Below are positions 34,618-42,826 of a DNA stretch of 52,437 nt, in pieces (position 1 is the stretch's first letter; every line of letters starts with the position of its first letter). A program made the translations under genes and the position numbers. A model generated the notes under the pieces. It saw nothing but the letters and a program-made list of their open reading frames with translations, made no database searches and was not told where the DNA came from. This DNA is from an uncultured Collinsella sp. GTDB lineage: Bacteria > Actinomycetota > Coriobacteriia > Coriobacteriales > Coriobacteriaceae. The stretch lies in assembly GCA_902493145.1 (NCBI GenBank), contig CABUOA010000014.1:1-52437 (forward strand), written 5' to 3'.

Positions 34618-35450
34618 GCAACCTGACCAAGAATGTGAGCCCTGAAGACAAGAAGATGCTCAACAGCATTTTCCTGCGCTCCTTCTCCGTGTTCGCCTCC
34701 TGCGCCGGCGGTTCCGTCAAGGCTGGCGCCGACGGCTGGCTGTACTCCGTCTAGCCCGCGCTTAACCGCTACTACGCCGATGACCCCGAGGCCCGTGCCG
34801 AAGCCATGAAGCGTCACACGACTTGGTACAACATTACCCAGAACGTCGGCACGTTCGCCATGGGCCTCGTCGCCTCCATGGAGAGGGAGAACTCGCAGCA
34901 CGAAGACTTCGACACCGAGTCCATCGACGGCATCAAGGTTTCCCTGATGGGCCCGATGTCCGGCATCGGTGACGCAATCTTCTGGGGCGTCCTGCGTGTC
35001 ATCGCTGCCGGCATTGGCATCAACCTCGCCATGAGCGGCTCGCCCCTCGGCGCGATCATGTTCCTGCTGATCTACAACATCCCGTCGATCCTCTGCCGAT
35101 ACTTCATGACCTACCTCGGCTTCAGCATGGGCACCAACTTCATCTCCGAGATGTACGAGGGTGGTCTCATGAAGCTCATCACCAAGGCGACCTCCACGGT
35201 TGGCCTCGTGATGATCGGTGCCATGACTGCGGCGAACGTCCAATTCAACACGATCCTGTCCATTCCGGTTCAGGACTCTGACCCCGTCATGATCCAGACC
35301 TACCTCGACTCGATCTTCAAGGGCATCGTGCCCCTGGGGCTTACGCTCGTCGCCCTCTGGCTCCTGCGCAAGAAGAACGTGAACGTCAACATCATCCTGG
35401 TTGGCATCATGATTCTGGCGCTCGTCCTCGGCCTCGTGGGCATCGTGTAG
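34614..35450 (+). pseudogene. PTS mannose-family EIID subunit with in-frame amber codon
   Basis: ATG 34614 starts a frame that continues to 35450, a normal IID of 278 codons, but codon 47 (34752-34754) is TAG, after SVKAGADGWLYSV and before PALNRYYADDP. Both sides are excellent IID sequence in the same frame, with no indel. A single C-to-T change from CAG (Gln) would explain it. No premature stop or frameshift is seen downstream, so the mutation looks recent, or the codon is read through, or it is a sequencing error. A shortened product could restart at ATG 34806 but would lack the conserved N-terminal segment. Without IID the permease should not work. Confidence 0.88.
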
Positions 35451-35492
35451 GGCGGCTTCCGGATCATTCGAAGCTTGTTTAAGACAATTCCC

Positions 35493-35529
35493 GGCGGCAC
35501 GCGATCGAGGACATTCGACGCGTGCCGCC
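35493..35529 (+). other. Strong intercistronic hairpin between IID and AKR
   Basis: GGCGGCACGCG and CGCGTGCCGCC form a perfect 11-bp stem with a 15-base loop. There is no T run after it, so it is more likely an mRNA stabiliser or processing site than a terminator. The aldo/keto reductase gene begins 19 bases later. Confidence 0.65.
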
Positions 35530-35547
35530 CCATTAGAAGGAGAGAAC

Positions 35548-36492
35548 ATGCGCTACACGCACCTCAAGAATTCCGATGTCGACGTCTCCCAGCTCGCTGT
35601 GGGCACCTGGGCGATCGGCGGCGACTCCTTTGGTGAGAACGATGACGCCGCCAGCATGTCCGCCATCCGCACCATGCTCGATCACGGCGTCAACCTCATC
35701 GACACCGCGCCGTGCTATGGCAACGGCACGTCCGAGAAGGTCGTCGGCAACGCGCTCAGGGGCGTCGACAGAGAGAGCTACCTGCTCTCGACCAAGGTTG
35801 GCCTGATCACCAGCGCCGCCGGCTATGACCGCGACTCCTCGTTCAAGAACATCATGAGGGAGGTCGAGAGCTCGCTGCGTAACCTCCGCACCGACTACAT
35901 CGACTTCTACTTCGTGCACTGGCCCGACGCTAAGACTCCGTTCTCCGAGACGATGTGCGCCCTCCAGCTCCTCAAGGAGCAGGGCAAGATTCGCCACATC
36001 GGCGTCTCCAACTTCACGACCGAGATGATCGAGGAGTGCGAGAAGGTCGCTCAGATTGACGTCCAGCAGCCGCCCTACTCTATGGTTGACCGCTCCTCCG
36101 AGGACCTCATCAAGTGGGGCTACGAGCGTGGCATCGACTCCTTCACCTATGGCTCCCTTGGCGCGGGCATCCTGTCGGGCAAGTTCCGCGAGCTGACGAA
36201 GTTCGAGGAAGGCGACGTCCGCGGTGGCTTCTACGACTACTTCCGGGAGCCCAAGTTCTCGCGCGTCCAGGAGCTGCTCAAGGTCATGGACGAGATCGCC
36301 GAGGCCCACGACAAACCCGTGGCGCAGGTTGCCGTGAACTGGAGCACCCAGAAGGAGTACGTGGGCACCGCTCTCGTGGGCGTGCGCACGGACGCCCACG
36401 CGATTCAGAACTGCGAGACGTTCGAGTGGGAGCTTTCCGCCGACGAGATGGCCAAGCTCGACGCCAGGCTCGACGAGCTGAAGATCGGCTAG
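35548..36492 (+). CDS. Aldo/keto reductase
   Basis: A 314-residue NAD(P)H-dependent TIM-barrel reductase. The catalytic tetrad is visible: Asp and Tyr in IDTAPCYGNGTSE (about residues 51-63), Lys in LSTKVGL (about 84), and His in YFVHWPDA (about 128). The nucleotide-binding end holds GVRTDAHAIQN. A GAAGGAGAG site precedes the ATG. It lies in the same block as the PTS and the esterase, so it probably reduces a sugar-derived aldehyde or ketone, or oxidises a sugar alcohol. Confidence 0.9.
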   Translation: MRYTHLKNSDVDVSQLAVGTWAIGGDSFGENDDAASMSAIRTMLDHGVNLIDTAPCYGNGTSEKVVGNALRGVDRESYLLSTKVGLITSAAGYDRDSSFKNIMREVESSLRNLRTDYIDFYFVHWPDAKTPFSETMCALQLLKEQGKIRHIGVSNFTTEMIEECEKVAQIDVQQPPYSMVDRSSEDLIKWGYERGIDSFTYGSLGAGILSGKFRELTKFEEGDVRGGFYDYFREPKFSRVQELLKVMDEIAEAHDKPVAQVAVNWSTQKEYVGTALVGVRTDAHAIQNCETFEWELSADEMAKLDARLDELKIG

Positions 36493-36494
36493 CC

Positions 36495-37586
36495 ATGAGC
36501 GCCGAGGATAGGAAGTACCCCACTTCCGAGCTTGAGGTGCTTGAGAGTGGCGCGAGGGAGGTTGTCGAGCCTAACGGCCTGAGGCTGATGCTGAAGCCCG
36601 TGCCGGGTGACGACCGCGAGCACGTGCTCGATCCGCGCGTCTATGCTCGTGCGCACGCGAAGCTCGCTGCGGCTCCTGCGGCGGGGTCGGCGCCGGCCGG
36701 ACCGGTGGACGTGATCGCGTGGCGCTCCGCTCCCAACAAGGAGACCCATGTCGTGAGGGGTTCGAACGTCGCCAAGAAGACCGTCGTCATGAACTTTGGC
36801 GACAGGGGCATTCCCCTGCACGTCTTCACGCCCGAGGGCCACGAAAGCGGCTCCGCCGCGCTCGTGTTCATCCACGGCGGCGGCTTCATGGTGGGCAACA
36901 TTGGCCAGTACGAGAACTGCCTGCGCGACATCGCGGAGCGAACGGGCTGCGTCGCGATCTACCCGGAGTACCGCCTGTCTCCCGAGACGATGTTCCCCGG
37001 TGGTGTCGAGGACTGCGTGAAGACGCTCGACTGGCTTGTCGAGCATGCGGATGAGCTGGGTGTCGACGCGACGCGGGTCGCCGTGGCTGGCGACTCCGCG
37101 GGCGGAAGCCTGACCAACGCCGTCGTCCTCGACGGGTCCCATGCGGACAGGATCAAGCTCGTGGCCGAGCTGTATCCGCTCGTCGACGGCGGCCCTGTTC
37201 CGGAGGAATGGTCCTATGACCTCTATGAGATTGTGAACGACCAGAGGGCCGAGGCCCTGAGCAGGGTGGATCGCATCCGCAACGCCAACGACGACCTGCC
37301 AATGATGTATACCAACGGCAATGCGGAGGAGATGCTCGACCCGAGGGTGTCTGCCCTGTTCGCGGAGGACGTGAGCGCGTTCCCCCGCACGGTCATCATC
37401 TCTTCCGAGTATGACTACCTGCGCTATCAGGACGAGCTGTTTGCGAAGAGGCTGCAGGATGCGGGCGTTGACGTCACCGCGATTCGCTATCGCGGCTGCG
37501 ACCACGGCTTCTTCGAGATGTACGGCGTGATGCCTCAGGCTGAGGACGTCTGCCGCGTCATCTCCGAGGAGCTTGCGAAGATCTAG
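36495..37586 (+). CDS. Alpha/beta-hydrolase, HSL-type esterase
   Basis: A 363-residue hydrolase starting at ATG 36495, two bases after the reductase stop. Landmarks are the oxyanion-hole HGGGF (about residue 126), the nucleophile elbow GDSAGGS (about 199), an acid Asp in SSEYDYLR and the catalytic His in CDHGFFE (about 337). These place it in the hormone-sensitive-lipase family. The first 80 residues form an extra N-terminal region. It may remove acyl groups from the sugar substrate, for example acetyl esters, but this is inference from context. Confidence 0.88.
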   Translation: MSAEDRKYPTSELEVLESGAREVVEPNGLRLMLKPVPGDDREHVLDPRVYARAHAKLAAAPAAGSAPAGPVDVIAWRSAPNKETHVVRGSNVAKKTVVMNFGDRGIPLHVFTPEGHESGSAALVFIHGGGFMVGNIGQYENCLRDIAERTGCVAIYPEYRLSPETMFPGGVEDCVKTLDWLVEHADELGVDATRVAVAGDSAGGSLTNAVVLDGSHADRIKLVAELYPLVDGGPVPEEWSYDLYEIVNDQRAEALSRVDRIRNANDDLPMMYTNGNAEEMLDPRVSALFAEDVSAFPRTVIISSEYDYLRYQDELFAKRLQDAGVDVTAIRYRGCDHGFFEMYGVMPQAEDVCRVISEELAKI

Positions 37587-37617
37587 GGGCTCGTCGCGGC
37601 GGCCTCCTGGACGAGTG

Positions 37618-37657
37618 AAGGTCCGGCGGGATGCTAGGTGCGTCCCGCCGGACCTTT
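37618..37657 (+). terminator. Terminator at the end of the carbohydrate block
   Basis: AAGGTCCGGCGGGA pairs with TCCCGCCGGACCTTT around an eleven-base loop. It closes the operon after the esterase. Confidence 0.75.
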
Positions 37658-37769
37658 GCGTTGACGGGCGCGTGCCGCTTGCCGGAGGGCGTGTGTGGGG
37701 TTCGCTTCGGCGGTGCCGGTTTGATCGGGAGATGCGTTTACCGCCGCTCTTCCAAGCGAGCCCAGCAAA

Positions 37770-38029
37770 CAAATCGCGAGCTGAACCCCAAAGGTATCGA
37801 CAAGGGCGTGGGCGTGGCGCGGGCACTGGAGTATCTGGGTCGCCCTGGCAACGAACGCACCTTTGGCTTTGGCGATTCGGGCAACGACCTGGGCATGCTC
37901 GCCGCCGTCGAGACGGCTGTTGCCATGGGCAACGCCATGCCCGAGGTCAAGGCGGTCGCCGACTACGTGACCGACGATGTCGCGAACGACGGCACCGTCA
38001 CAGCCATGCGCCACTTCGGGTTGATCTAA
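37770..38029 (+). pseudogene. 3' remnant of a Cof-type HAD hydrolase
   Basis: About 80 codons from near ELNPKGIDKGVGVARALE through the motif IV region FGFGDSGNDLGML to HFGLI and the stop match the C-terminal third of a HAD-IIB phosphatase. The catalytic N-terminal motif I and the cap are missing, and the sequence upstream of 37770 does not read as HAD. It is not a copy of the HAD gene at 28566. It looks like a gene cut off when the carbohydrate block joined this site. Confidence 0.75.
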
Positions 38030-38219
38030 AAATCCGCCGTTCTGGCGTTTTCGCCCCGCGACTCATCGGATTTACATGCTCAATCGATTTATCAATTCAA
38101 ACACTGAGGTGTTTATACCGTTCGCCGAGAAGATAAAAAACCGCAGGTCACGCCTTGATAAACGTAGGTAAAGTGTTTAGCAGCTTAACGCCCATATGCA
38201 AACGAAAGGAATCAGACAG

Positions 38220-38924
38220 ATGGCAATCAAGGTGTTCGCTGACGGTGCAAACCTCGAAGGCATGCTCGACATGTACGAGAACGGCAACGTTCAGGGTTTC
38301 ACGACCAACCCGTCCCTTATGAAGAAGGGCGGCGTGACGGATTACCGTGCGTTTGCCAAGGAGGTCCTGGCCCACATCACCGATGTGTCCGTGTCGTTTG
38401 AGGTCTTTGCCGACGACGTCGAGACCATGGAGGTCGAGGCCCGCGAGATCGCTACCTGGGCCGAGAACGTCTACGTCAAGATTCCGTGCGTGACTACCAA
38501 GGGCGAGTCCACCGCCGAGCTGGTGCGCAAGCTTTCCGCCGACGGCATCAAGGTCAACGTCACCACCATCTTTACGCCTGCGCAGGTCGATGAGATGGTC
38601 GAGGCCGTTGACGCCGAGACGCCGTCCATCATCTCGCTCTTTGCCGGCCGTATCGCCGACACCGGCGTCGATCCTATTCCGTTTATGACGGAGTCGGTCA
38701 AGAAGGCCGCCGTCAAGCCCAACTGCGAGGTCCTGTGGGCGTCCACGCGTGAGCTCATTAACATTTACCAGGCGGAGGCCTGCGGTTGCCAGATCATTAC
38801 GGTGCCCAACAGCATCCTGGCCAAGCGCAAGAACATCGGCCGTGACCCGTACGAGGTTTCGCTCGACACCGTGCGCGGTTTTGCCAAGGATATCGCCGCT
38901 CTGGGCTTCCATATTCTGCCGTAA
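38220..38924 (+). CDS. Transaldolase-like protein (TalC/Fsa type)
   Basis: A 234-residue TIM-barrel enzyme starting at ATG 38220 (AAAGGA site; an upstream in-frame ATG at 38196 has none). The N-terminal FADGANLEGMLDMYENG and GFTTNPSLM motifs and the Schiff-base Lys in VYVKIPC (about residue 86) are typical of the short transaldolase/fructose-6-phosphate aldolase family. It is slightly longer than E. coli FsaA. The real reaction, transaldolase or aldolase, cannot be decided from these motifs. It stands alone, and its stop codon touches the inverted-repeat element that follows. Confidence 0.9.
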   Translation: MAIKVFADGANLEGMLDMYENGNVQGFTTNPSLMKKGGVTDYRAFAKEVLAHITDVSVSFEVFADDVETMEVEAREIATWAENVYVKIPCVTTKGESTAELVRKLSADGIKVNVTTIFTPAQVDEMVEAVDAETPSIISLFAGRIADTGVDPIPFMTESVKKAAVKPNCEVLWASTRELINIYQAEACGCQIITVPNSILAKRKNIGRDPYEVSLDTVRGFAKDIAALGFHILP

Positions 38925-39152
38925 GCAAAGGTACCCCCTCCGGCGACGTGCAAAATCGCGAATATTCAGCACGGTAAAGGTATTTATCGGCTTTTACCAG
39001 TTGGCTGAAGCACAGAACGACCCCCGTTTTGGCTCTAAAAACGCCAAAACGGGGGTCGTATTTGTTTTCACGGCGCTCTGAGGCGCCCCTGAGCTATCGG
39101 GAGACGCTGAATATTCGCGATTTTGCACGCCGCCGGAGGGGGTACCCTTGCT
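38924..39152. repeat. 229-bp element with 47-bp terminal inverted repeats
   Basis: Positions 38924-38970 match the reverse complement of 39106-39152 at 45 of 47 positions. Inside lies a second, perfect hairpin (GACCCCCGTTTTGGC at 39019 with GCCAAAACGGGGGTC at 39043). There is no gene inside. Size and structure fit a miniature inverted-repeat element (MITE-like), which also acts as a bidirectional terminator between the convergent transaldolase and Tex genes. No clear target-site duplication is seen. Confidence 0.85.
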
Positions 39153-39160
39153 TTGGCGGT

Positions 39161-41308
39161 TTACTTTCCCTGCACCATGGTGAGCGAGATCTTCTTGCGG
39201 TCGCGATCGACCTTTTCGACCCACACCTTGACCGTGTCGCCGACGCGGACCACGTCACTCGGGTGCTTGACGAAGCGGTTGGCAAGCTTGGAGATGTGCA
39301 CGAGGCCGTCCTGGTGCACGCCCACGTCGACGAAGGCACCAAAGTCGACGACGTTGCGCACCGTGCCCCTGAGTTCCATGCCGGGTTCCAAGTCGTCGAT
39401 GGAAAGCGCCGAGCGGCTAAAGACCACCTCGGGCGCGTCGTCGCGCGGGTCGCGGCCGGGCTTCTTGAGCTCGTTGACAATGTCGATGAGCGTCAGGGTG
39501 CCGCAGTCCAGGTCGCTTGCCAGCGCCGAGATGCTGCCCAGGCGTCGCTCGATGTCGGGCACGCCGCCGCGGCTGAGCTCGCTTGCTGCCACGCCGGCAC
39601 GCTCCAGGACGGTCGTGGCCACCTCGTAGCTCTCGGGGTGGACGCTCGTCGCGTCGAGCGGATTCTTGCCGCCACTGATGCGCAAAAAGCCCGCGGCGTT
39701 GAGATATGCCTTGGGTCCCAGTTTGGGCACCTTTTTAAGCTGGCGGCGATCGGTAAAGGCGCCGTTTTCCTCGCGGTATGCCACGATGTTCTTGGCCACG
39801 CTCGGTGTAATGCCCGATACGTAGCCCAGCAGGCTCGCGCTCGCGGTGTTCACGTCGACGCCCACGCGGTTGACGACGTCCTCCACTACATGGCCCAGGG
39901 TGCGAGAAAGCTCGGCCTGGTCAAGGTCGTGCTGGTACTGGCCCACGCCGATGGACTGGGGCGGAATCTTGACGAGCTCTGCCAGCGGATCTTGCAGGCG
40001 GCGGCCCAGGCTCATGGCGCCGCGCACGGTGACGTCCAGGTCCGGGTGCTCCTGGCTGGCGAGCTCGGAGGCGGAGTATACCGATGCGCCGGCCTCGTTG
40101 ACGATGGTGTAGCGCAACCCGGGCGCCTGCTCGGCGATGAACTCCGAGACGACTTCCTCGGTCTCGCGGCTGGCGGTGCCGTTGCCGATGACGATGGTGT
40201 TGACGCCGTCCTTTTTGACGAGGCGGGCGAGCTCGCGCTTGGTGCCGGCGACGTCGTGGCGCGGCTTGGTGGGGTAGACTACGCCGTGGTCGAGCAGCTT
40301 GCCGGTCTCGTCCATGACGGCGACCTTGCAGCCGGTGCGGTAGCCCGGGTCGAGTGCGAGCACGCGGGCGCCGCGCACGGGGCGTGCCGAGAGCAGGCCC
40401 TCGAGATTCTTGGCAAAGACGTTGATGGCCTCGGTTTGGGCACGAACGGTGAGCTTGGCGCGGGCCTCGCGCTCCAGCGAGGGGGCCATGAGGCGCTTGT
40501 AGCCGTCGGCGATGGCGGCATCGAAGATGGGGGCGAAGACGCCCTGGCGTCGGGGCCAACGGCTGCCGAGACGCGCCGTGGCAGCAGCGCCATCGACGTT
40601 CACGCGCACGCGGAGCTTGCCCTCGCGCTCGCCGCGGTCGATGGCCAGCACACGGTGGTTGGGAATACGGCGCAGGGGCTCGTCATAGCTGTAGTAGGGC
40701 TCGTAGGGGGTCTTCTCGGCGGGGTCGGTTGCCTCGACGACGATGTCGGCGGTGTTTTGCGTAAAGGCGCGCAGATCGGCGACGTTCTCGGGGTCCTCGG
40801 CCACCGTTTCGGCCACGATGTCGGCGGCACCGGCGAGCGCCTTCTCGGGTGTGTCGAAGCCGGCCTCCTCGTTGACATATGCTGCGGCGGCGTCGAGCGC
40901 GCTGCCCTTGGCCGAGGCCTGCATGATGATCATATTGGCGAGCGGCTCCAGGCCTGCCTCGCGGGCCTTCTGCGCGCGGGTCATGCGCTTTTTGCGGTAG
41001 GGCTTGTAGAGGTCCTCGACGCGTTGGAGCTGCGTGGCCTCGCGAATCTGCTGCTCGAGCTCGGGCGTGAGCTTGCCCTGGGCGTCGATGAGCAGAATGA
41101 CGTCCTCTTTGCGCTGCTCAAGATTGCGCAGGTAAGACAGTCGCTCGTCGAGTGCGCGCAGGGCGACGTCGTCCATGCCACCCGTTGCTTCCTTGCGGTA
41201 GCGCGAAATAAAGGGGATGGTGTTGCCCTCGTCGATGAGCTTGACGGCCGCCTCGATGTTGGCGGCCTTAAGGTTGAGCTCGCGGGCGAGCTGGGCGATA
41301 AGATCCAT
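39161..41308 (-). CDS. tex: Tex-family S1 RNA-binding protein
   Basis: A 715-residue transcription accessory protein, starting at 41308 after AAGGAG. Domains in order are an N-terminal helical Tex region (FISRYRKEATGGMD near 34), a YqgF/RuvC-like domain (LALDPGYRTGCK near 330), two helix-hairpin-helix motifs (about 495-570) and a C-terminal S1 domain (GMELRGTVRNVVDFGAFVDVG near 650). Tex proteins bind nucleic acids and affect transcription and stress tolerance. Length and order are normal. The gene stands alone on the minus strand. Confidence 0.95.
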   Translation of the reverse strand: MDLIAQLARELNLKAANIEAAVKLIDEGNTIPFISRYRKEATGGMDDVALRALDERLSYLRNLEQRKEDVILLIDAQGKLTPELEQQIREATQLQRVEDLYKPYRKKRMTRAQKAREAGLEPLANMIIMQASAKGSALDAAAAYVNEEAGFDTPEKALAGAADIVAETVAEDPENVADLRAFTQNTADIVVEATDPAEKTPYEPYYSYDEPLRRIPNHRVLAIDRGEREGKLRVRVNVDGAAATARLGSRWPRRQGVFAPIFDAAIADGYKRLMAPSLEREARAKLTVRAQTEAINVFAKNLEGLLSARPVRGARVLALDPGYRTGCKVAVMDETGKLLDHGVVYPTKPRHDVAGTKRELARLVKKDGVNTIVIGNGTASRETEEVVSEFIAEQAPGLRYTIVNEAGASVYSASELASQEHPDLDVTVRGAMSLGRRLQDPLAELVKIPPQSIGVGQYQHDLDQAELSRTLGHVVEDVVNRVGVDVNTASASLLGYVSGITPSVAKNIVAYREENGAFTDRRQLKKVPKLGPKAYLNAAGFLRISGGKNPLDATSVHPESYEVATTVLERAGVAASELSRGGVPDIERRLGSISALASDLDCGTLTLIDIVNELKKPGRDPRDDAPEVVFSRSALSIDDLEPGMELRGTVRNVVDFGAFVDVGVHQDGLVHISKLANRFVKHPSDVVRVGDTVKVWVEKVDRDRKKISLTMVQGK

Positions 41309-41614
41309 GGGACTCCTTGCGTTTAGGGTGCGTTTGCGGCACAGGGCTACCAAGGATACCACCCGTCCCAAAAGGCTGTTTTGGGGCCGCGCCACGAAAA
41401 CGGCCTATCTACTACGTTTTACCCGTAGGGGCTGACCATACCTGGGTTTTCCGAAAGTCGGCAAGCCGTTTACCTGCGGTTTTTATCTCGCGAAATTCGG
41501 CATGCTTGAGGGTGATCGGTTAACGTAGTAGATAGGCCCATTTCGTGACGAACGAACCAAGCTGAGGCGCAAAATAGCCTCGTTCCAGAATAATCGTCGG
41601 CAAGGTAGCAAAAT
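41309..41614. other. Intergenic stretch upstream of tex
   Basis: About 300 bases without a convincing gene. The main structure is the 155-bp inverted-repeat element at 41393-41547. The tex promoter should lie in the first 80 bases but no clear boxes were found. Confidence 0.6.
41393..41547. repeat. 155-bp element with 26-bp terminal inverted repeats
   Basis: Positions 41393-41418 match the reverse complement of 41522-41547 at 24 of 26 positions, including a perfect 17-bp part (GGCCTATCTACTACGTT). The 103-base interior has no gene. The sequence is unrelated to the element at 38924-39152, so two different miniature repeats flank tex. Confidence 0.82.
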
Positions 41615-41644
41615 GCCCCGCGGGCAGGAGGCTGCTCGCGGGGC
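41615..41644 (-). terminator. Terminator of the SDR/MFS/Gfo cluster
   Basis: GCCCCGCG and CGCGGGGC form the stem, and on the minus strand the hairpin is followed by ATTTTG. It lies 70 bases past the stop of the Gfo/Idh gene. Confidence 0.7.
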
Positions 41645-41716
41645 AAAGAAGAGGGGCTTGTTGGCGGCGGGCCAAGGCGCTCGGCGGGGAGTTTGCCGCG
41701 ACCCGCTCTTAAGGCG

Positions 41717-42757
41717 TTACAGCTCGACGAGCTGGCCGGTCTCGGCGGCCTCCTTGATGGCGTTGAGAAGCGTGAGCGTCTTGACGTTATCGGCGGGGGT
41801 CACGACGGGCTCGACCTCGCGGCGGACAACCTTCACAAAGTGCTTGAGCTGCATCTTGTGCGGCAGTGCCGGGTCGACGGCCGGAATCTCCATCTGCAGC
41901 GGCTTGTGCCAGTTAGAGGCGCCGTCGTAGGAGAACTGGTGCAGGCGGGGCAGCGAAAGGGCGCCCTTGGTGCCGCCGATAAAGTAGGCGTCGGCGTCGA
42001 AGGGGCGGTACTGCGGGTCCTCGCGAGCGGTCGCCTCCCAGTTCCAGGGGCTGGCGGTGGCGTCAGAGATGGTCATGCTCGCGAGCGCGCCGTCGGCAAA
42101 ACGGACGTTGACCACGGCGGAGTCCTCGGTCTCAAAACCGCGGGCGGCGCTGGACTGCATACCCTGGACGGCAACGGGCTCGCCCAGCAGGTAGCGGAGC
42201 AGGTCGACGTCGTGCACCAGGTTGACTAGGATCGGGCCGGCACCCTTCTTGCGGCGCCACTCGACATCGAAATACTCGTCATTCTTATAGATCATGTAGT
42301 GGAAGCTCGACACGGTGAGCTTGCCCAGCTCGCCGGACTCGATGATTTCCTTGGCCTTGTTGACGAAGGGGTTGTGGCGACGGTGCTGACCCACGAGCAC
42401 GGGCACGCCGGCGGTCTCGGCCTCGGCGGCGAAGGCCTGGGCATCCTCGAGATCGTTGGAGATCGGCTTTTCGACCAGCGGCACGATGTTGCGCTTTACG
42501 GCCTCGCGGGCAACGCCCAGGTGCAGGTCGTTGGGGGTGGCGATGATGACGGCCTCGGGCTTGACCTCGTCCATCATCTGGGCGGGATCGGTGTAAAACG
42601 GCACGCCGGCGGCCTCGGCCGTGGCGCGGGCGCCCTCAAAGGCGTCGGCGATGGCGACGAGCTCGGCCTCGGGCTCCTCGGTGACAAAGCGGATGTGGTT
42701 GCGGCCCATGGCGCCGGCGCCGATAACGGCAATGCGGACGGGGTTGAGCTCAGACAT
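41717..42757 (-). CDS. Gfo/Idh/MocA family oxidoreductase
   Basis: A 346-residue NAD(P)-dependent oxidoreductase. The Rossmann start is VIGAGAMGRNH (about residues 10-20), and the catalytic-region motif EKPISND is near 96. The C-terminal half holds the family's substrate domain (DVDLLRYLLGE near 184). Relatives oxidise or reduce sugars, inositols or sugar nucleotides. It is the last gene of a likely three-gene minus-strand cluster with an OFA-type MFS carrier and an SDR, which suggests uptake and redox conversion of a polyol or sugar acid. The substrate is unknown. Confidence 0.9.
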   Translation of the reverse strand: MSELNPVRIAVIGAGAMGRNHIRFVTEEPEAELVAIADAFEGARATAEAAGVPFYTDPAQMMDEVKPEAVIIATPNDLHLGVAREAVKRNIVPLVEKPISNDLEDAQAFAAEAETAGVPVLVGQHRRHNPFVNKAKEIIESGELGKLTVSSFHYMIYKNDEYFDVEWRRKKGAGPILVNLVHDVDLLRYLLGEPVAVQGMQSSAARGFETEDSAVVNVRFADGALASMTISDATASPWNWEATAREDPQYRPFDADAYFIGGTKGALSLPRLHQFSYDGASNWHKPLQMEIPAVDPALPHKMQLKHFVKVVRREVEPVVTPADNVKTLTLLNAIKEAAETGQLVEL

Positions 42758-42787
42758 TTCGACTCCTTAATACTGGTGACCGGTGGG

Positions 42788-42820
42788 ATGCGACAAAGGG
42801 GCTGTCCCTTCGTCGCATCG
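42788..42820. repeat. Intergenic palindrome with GGGG-CTGTCCC core, copy 3
   Basis: GATGCGAC and GTCGCATC form the outer stem around AAAGGGGCTGTCCCTTC. It is the third member of the family at 20561-20595 and 23051-23085. It lies between the MFS and Gfo/Idh genes. Confidence 0.82.
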
Positions 42821-42826
42821 GTAAAA

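Noticed and set aside
34752..34754. Programmed recoding (pyrrolysine or other) at the IID amber codon
   Set aside because: IID proteins are not known to need a special residue there, no insertion signal is visible and no supporting genes are in the window; mutation or error is simpler.
39029..41326. Long plus-strand frame (765 codons) opposite tex
   Set aside because: Tex is unmistakable on the other strand with all domains; the antisense product is Gly/Val/His-rich noise.
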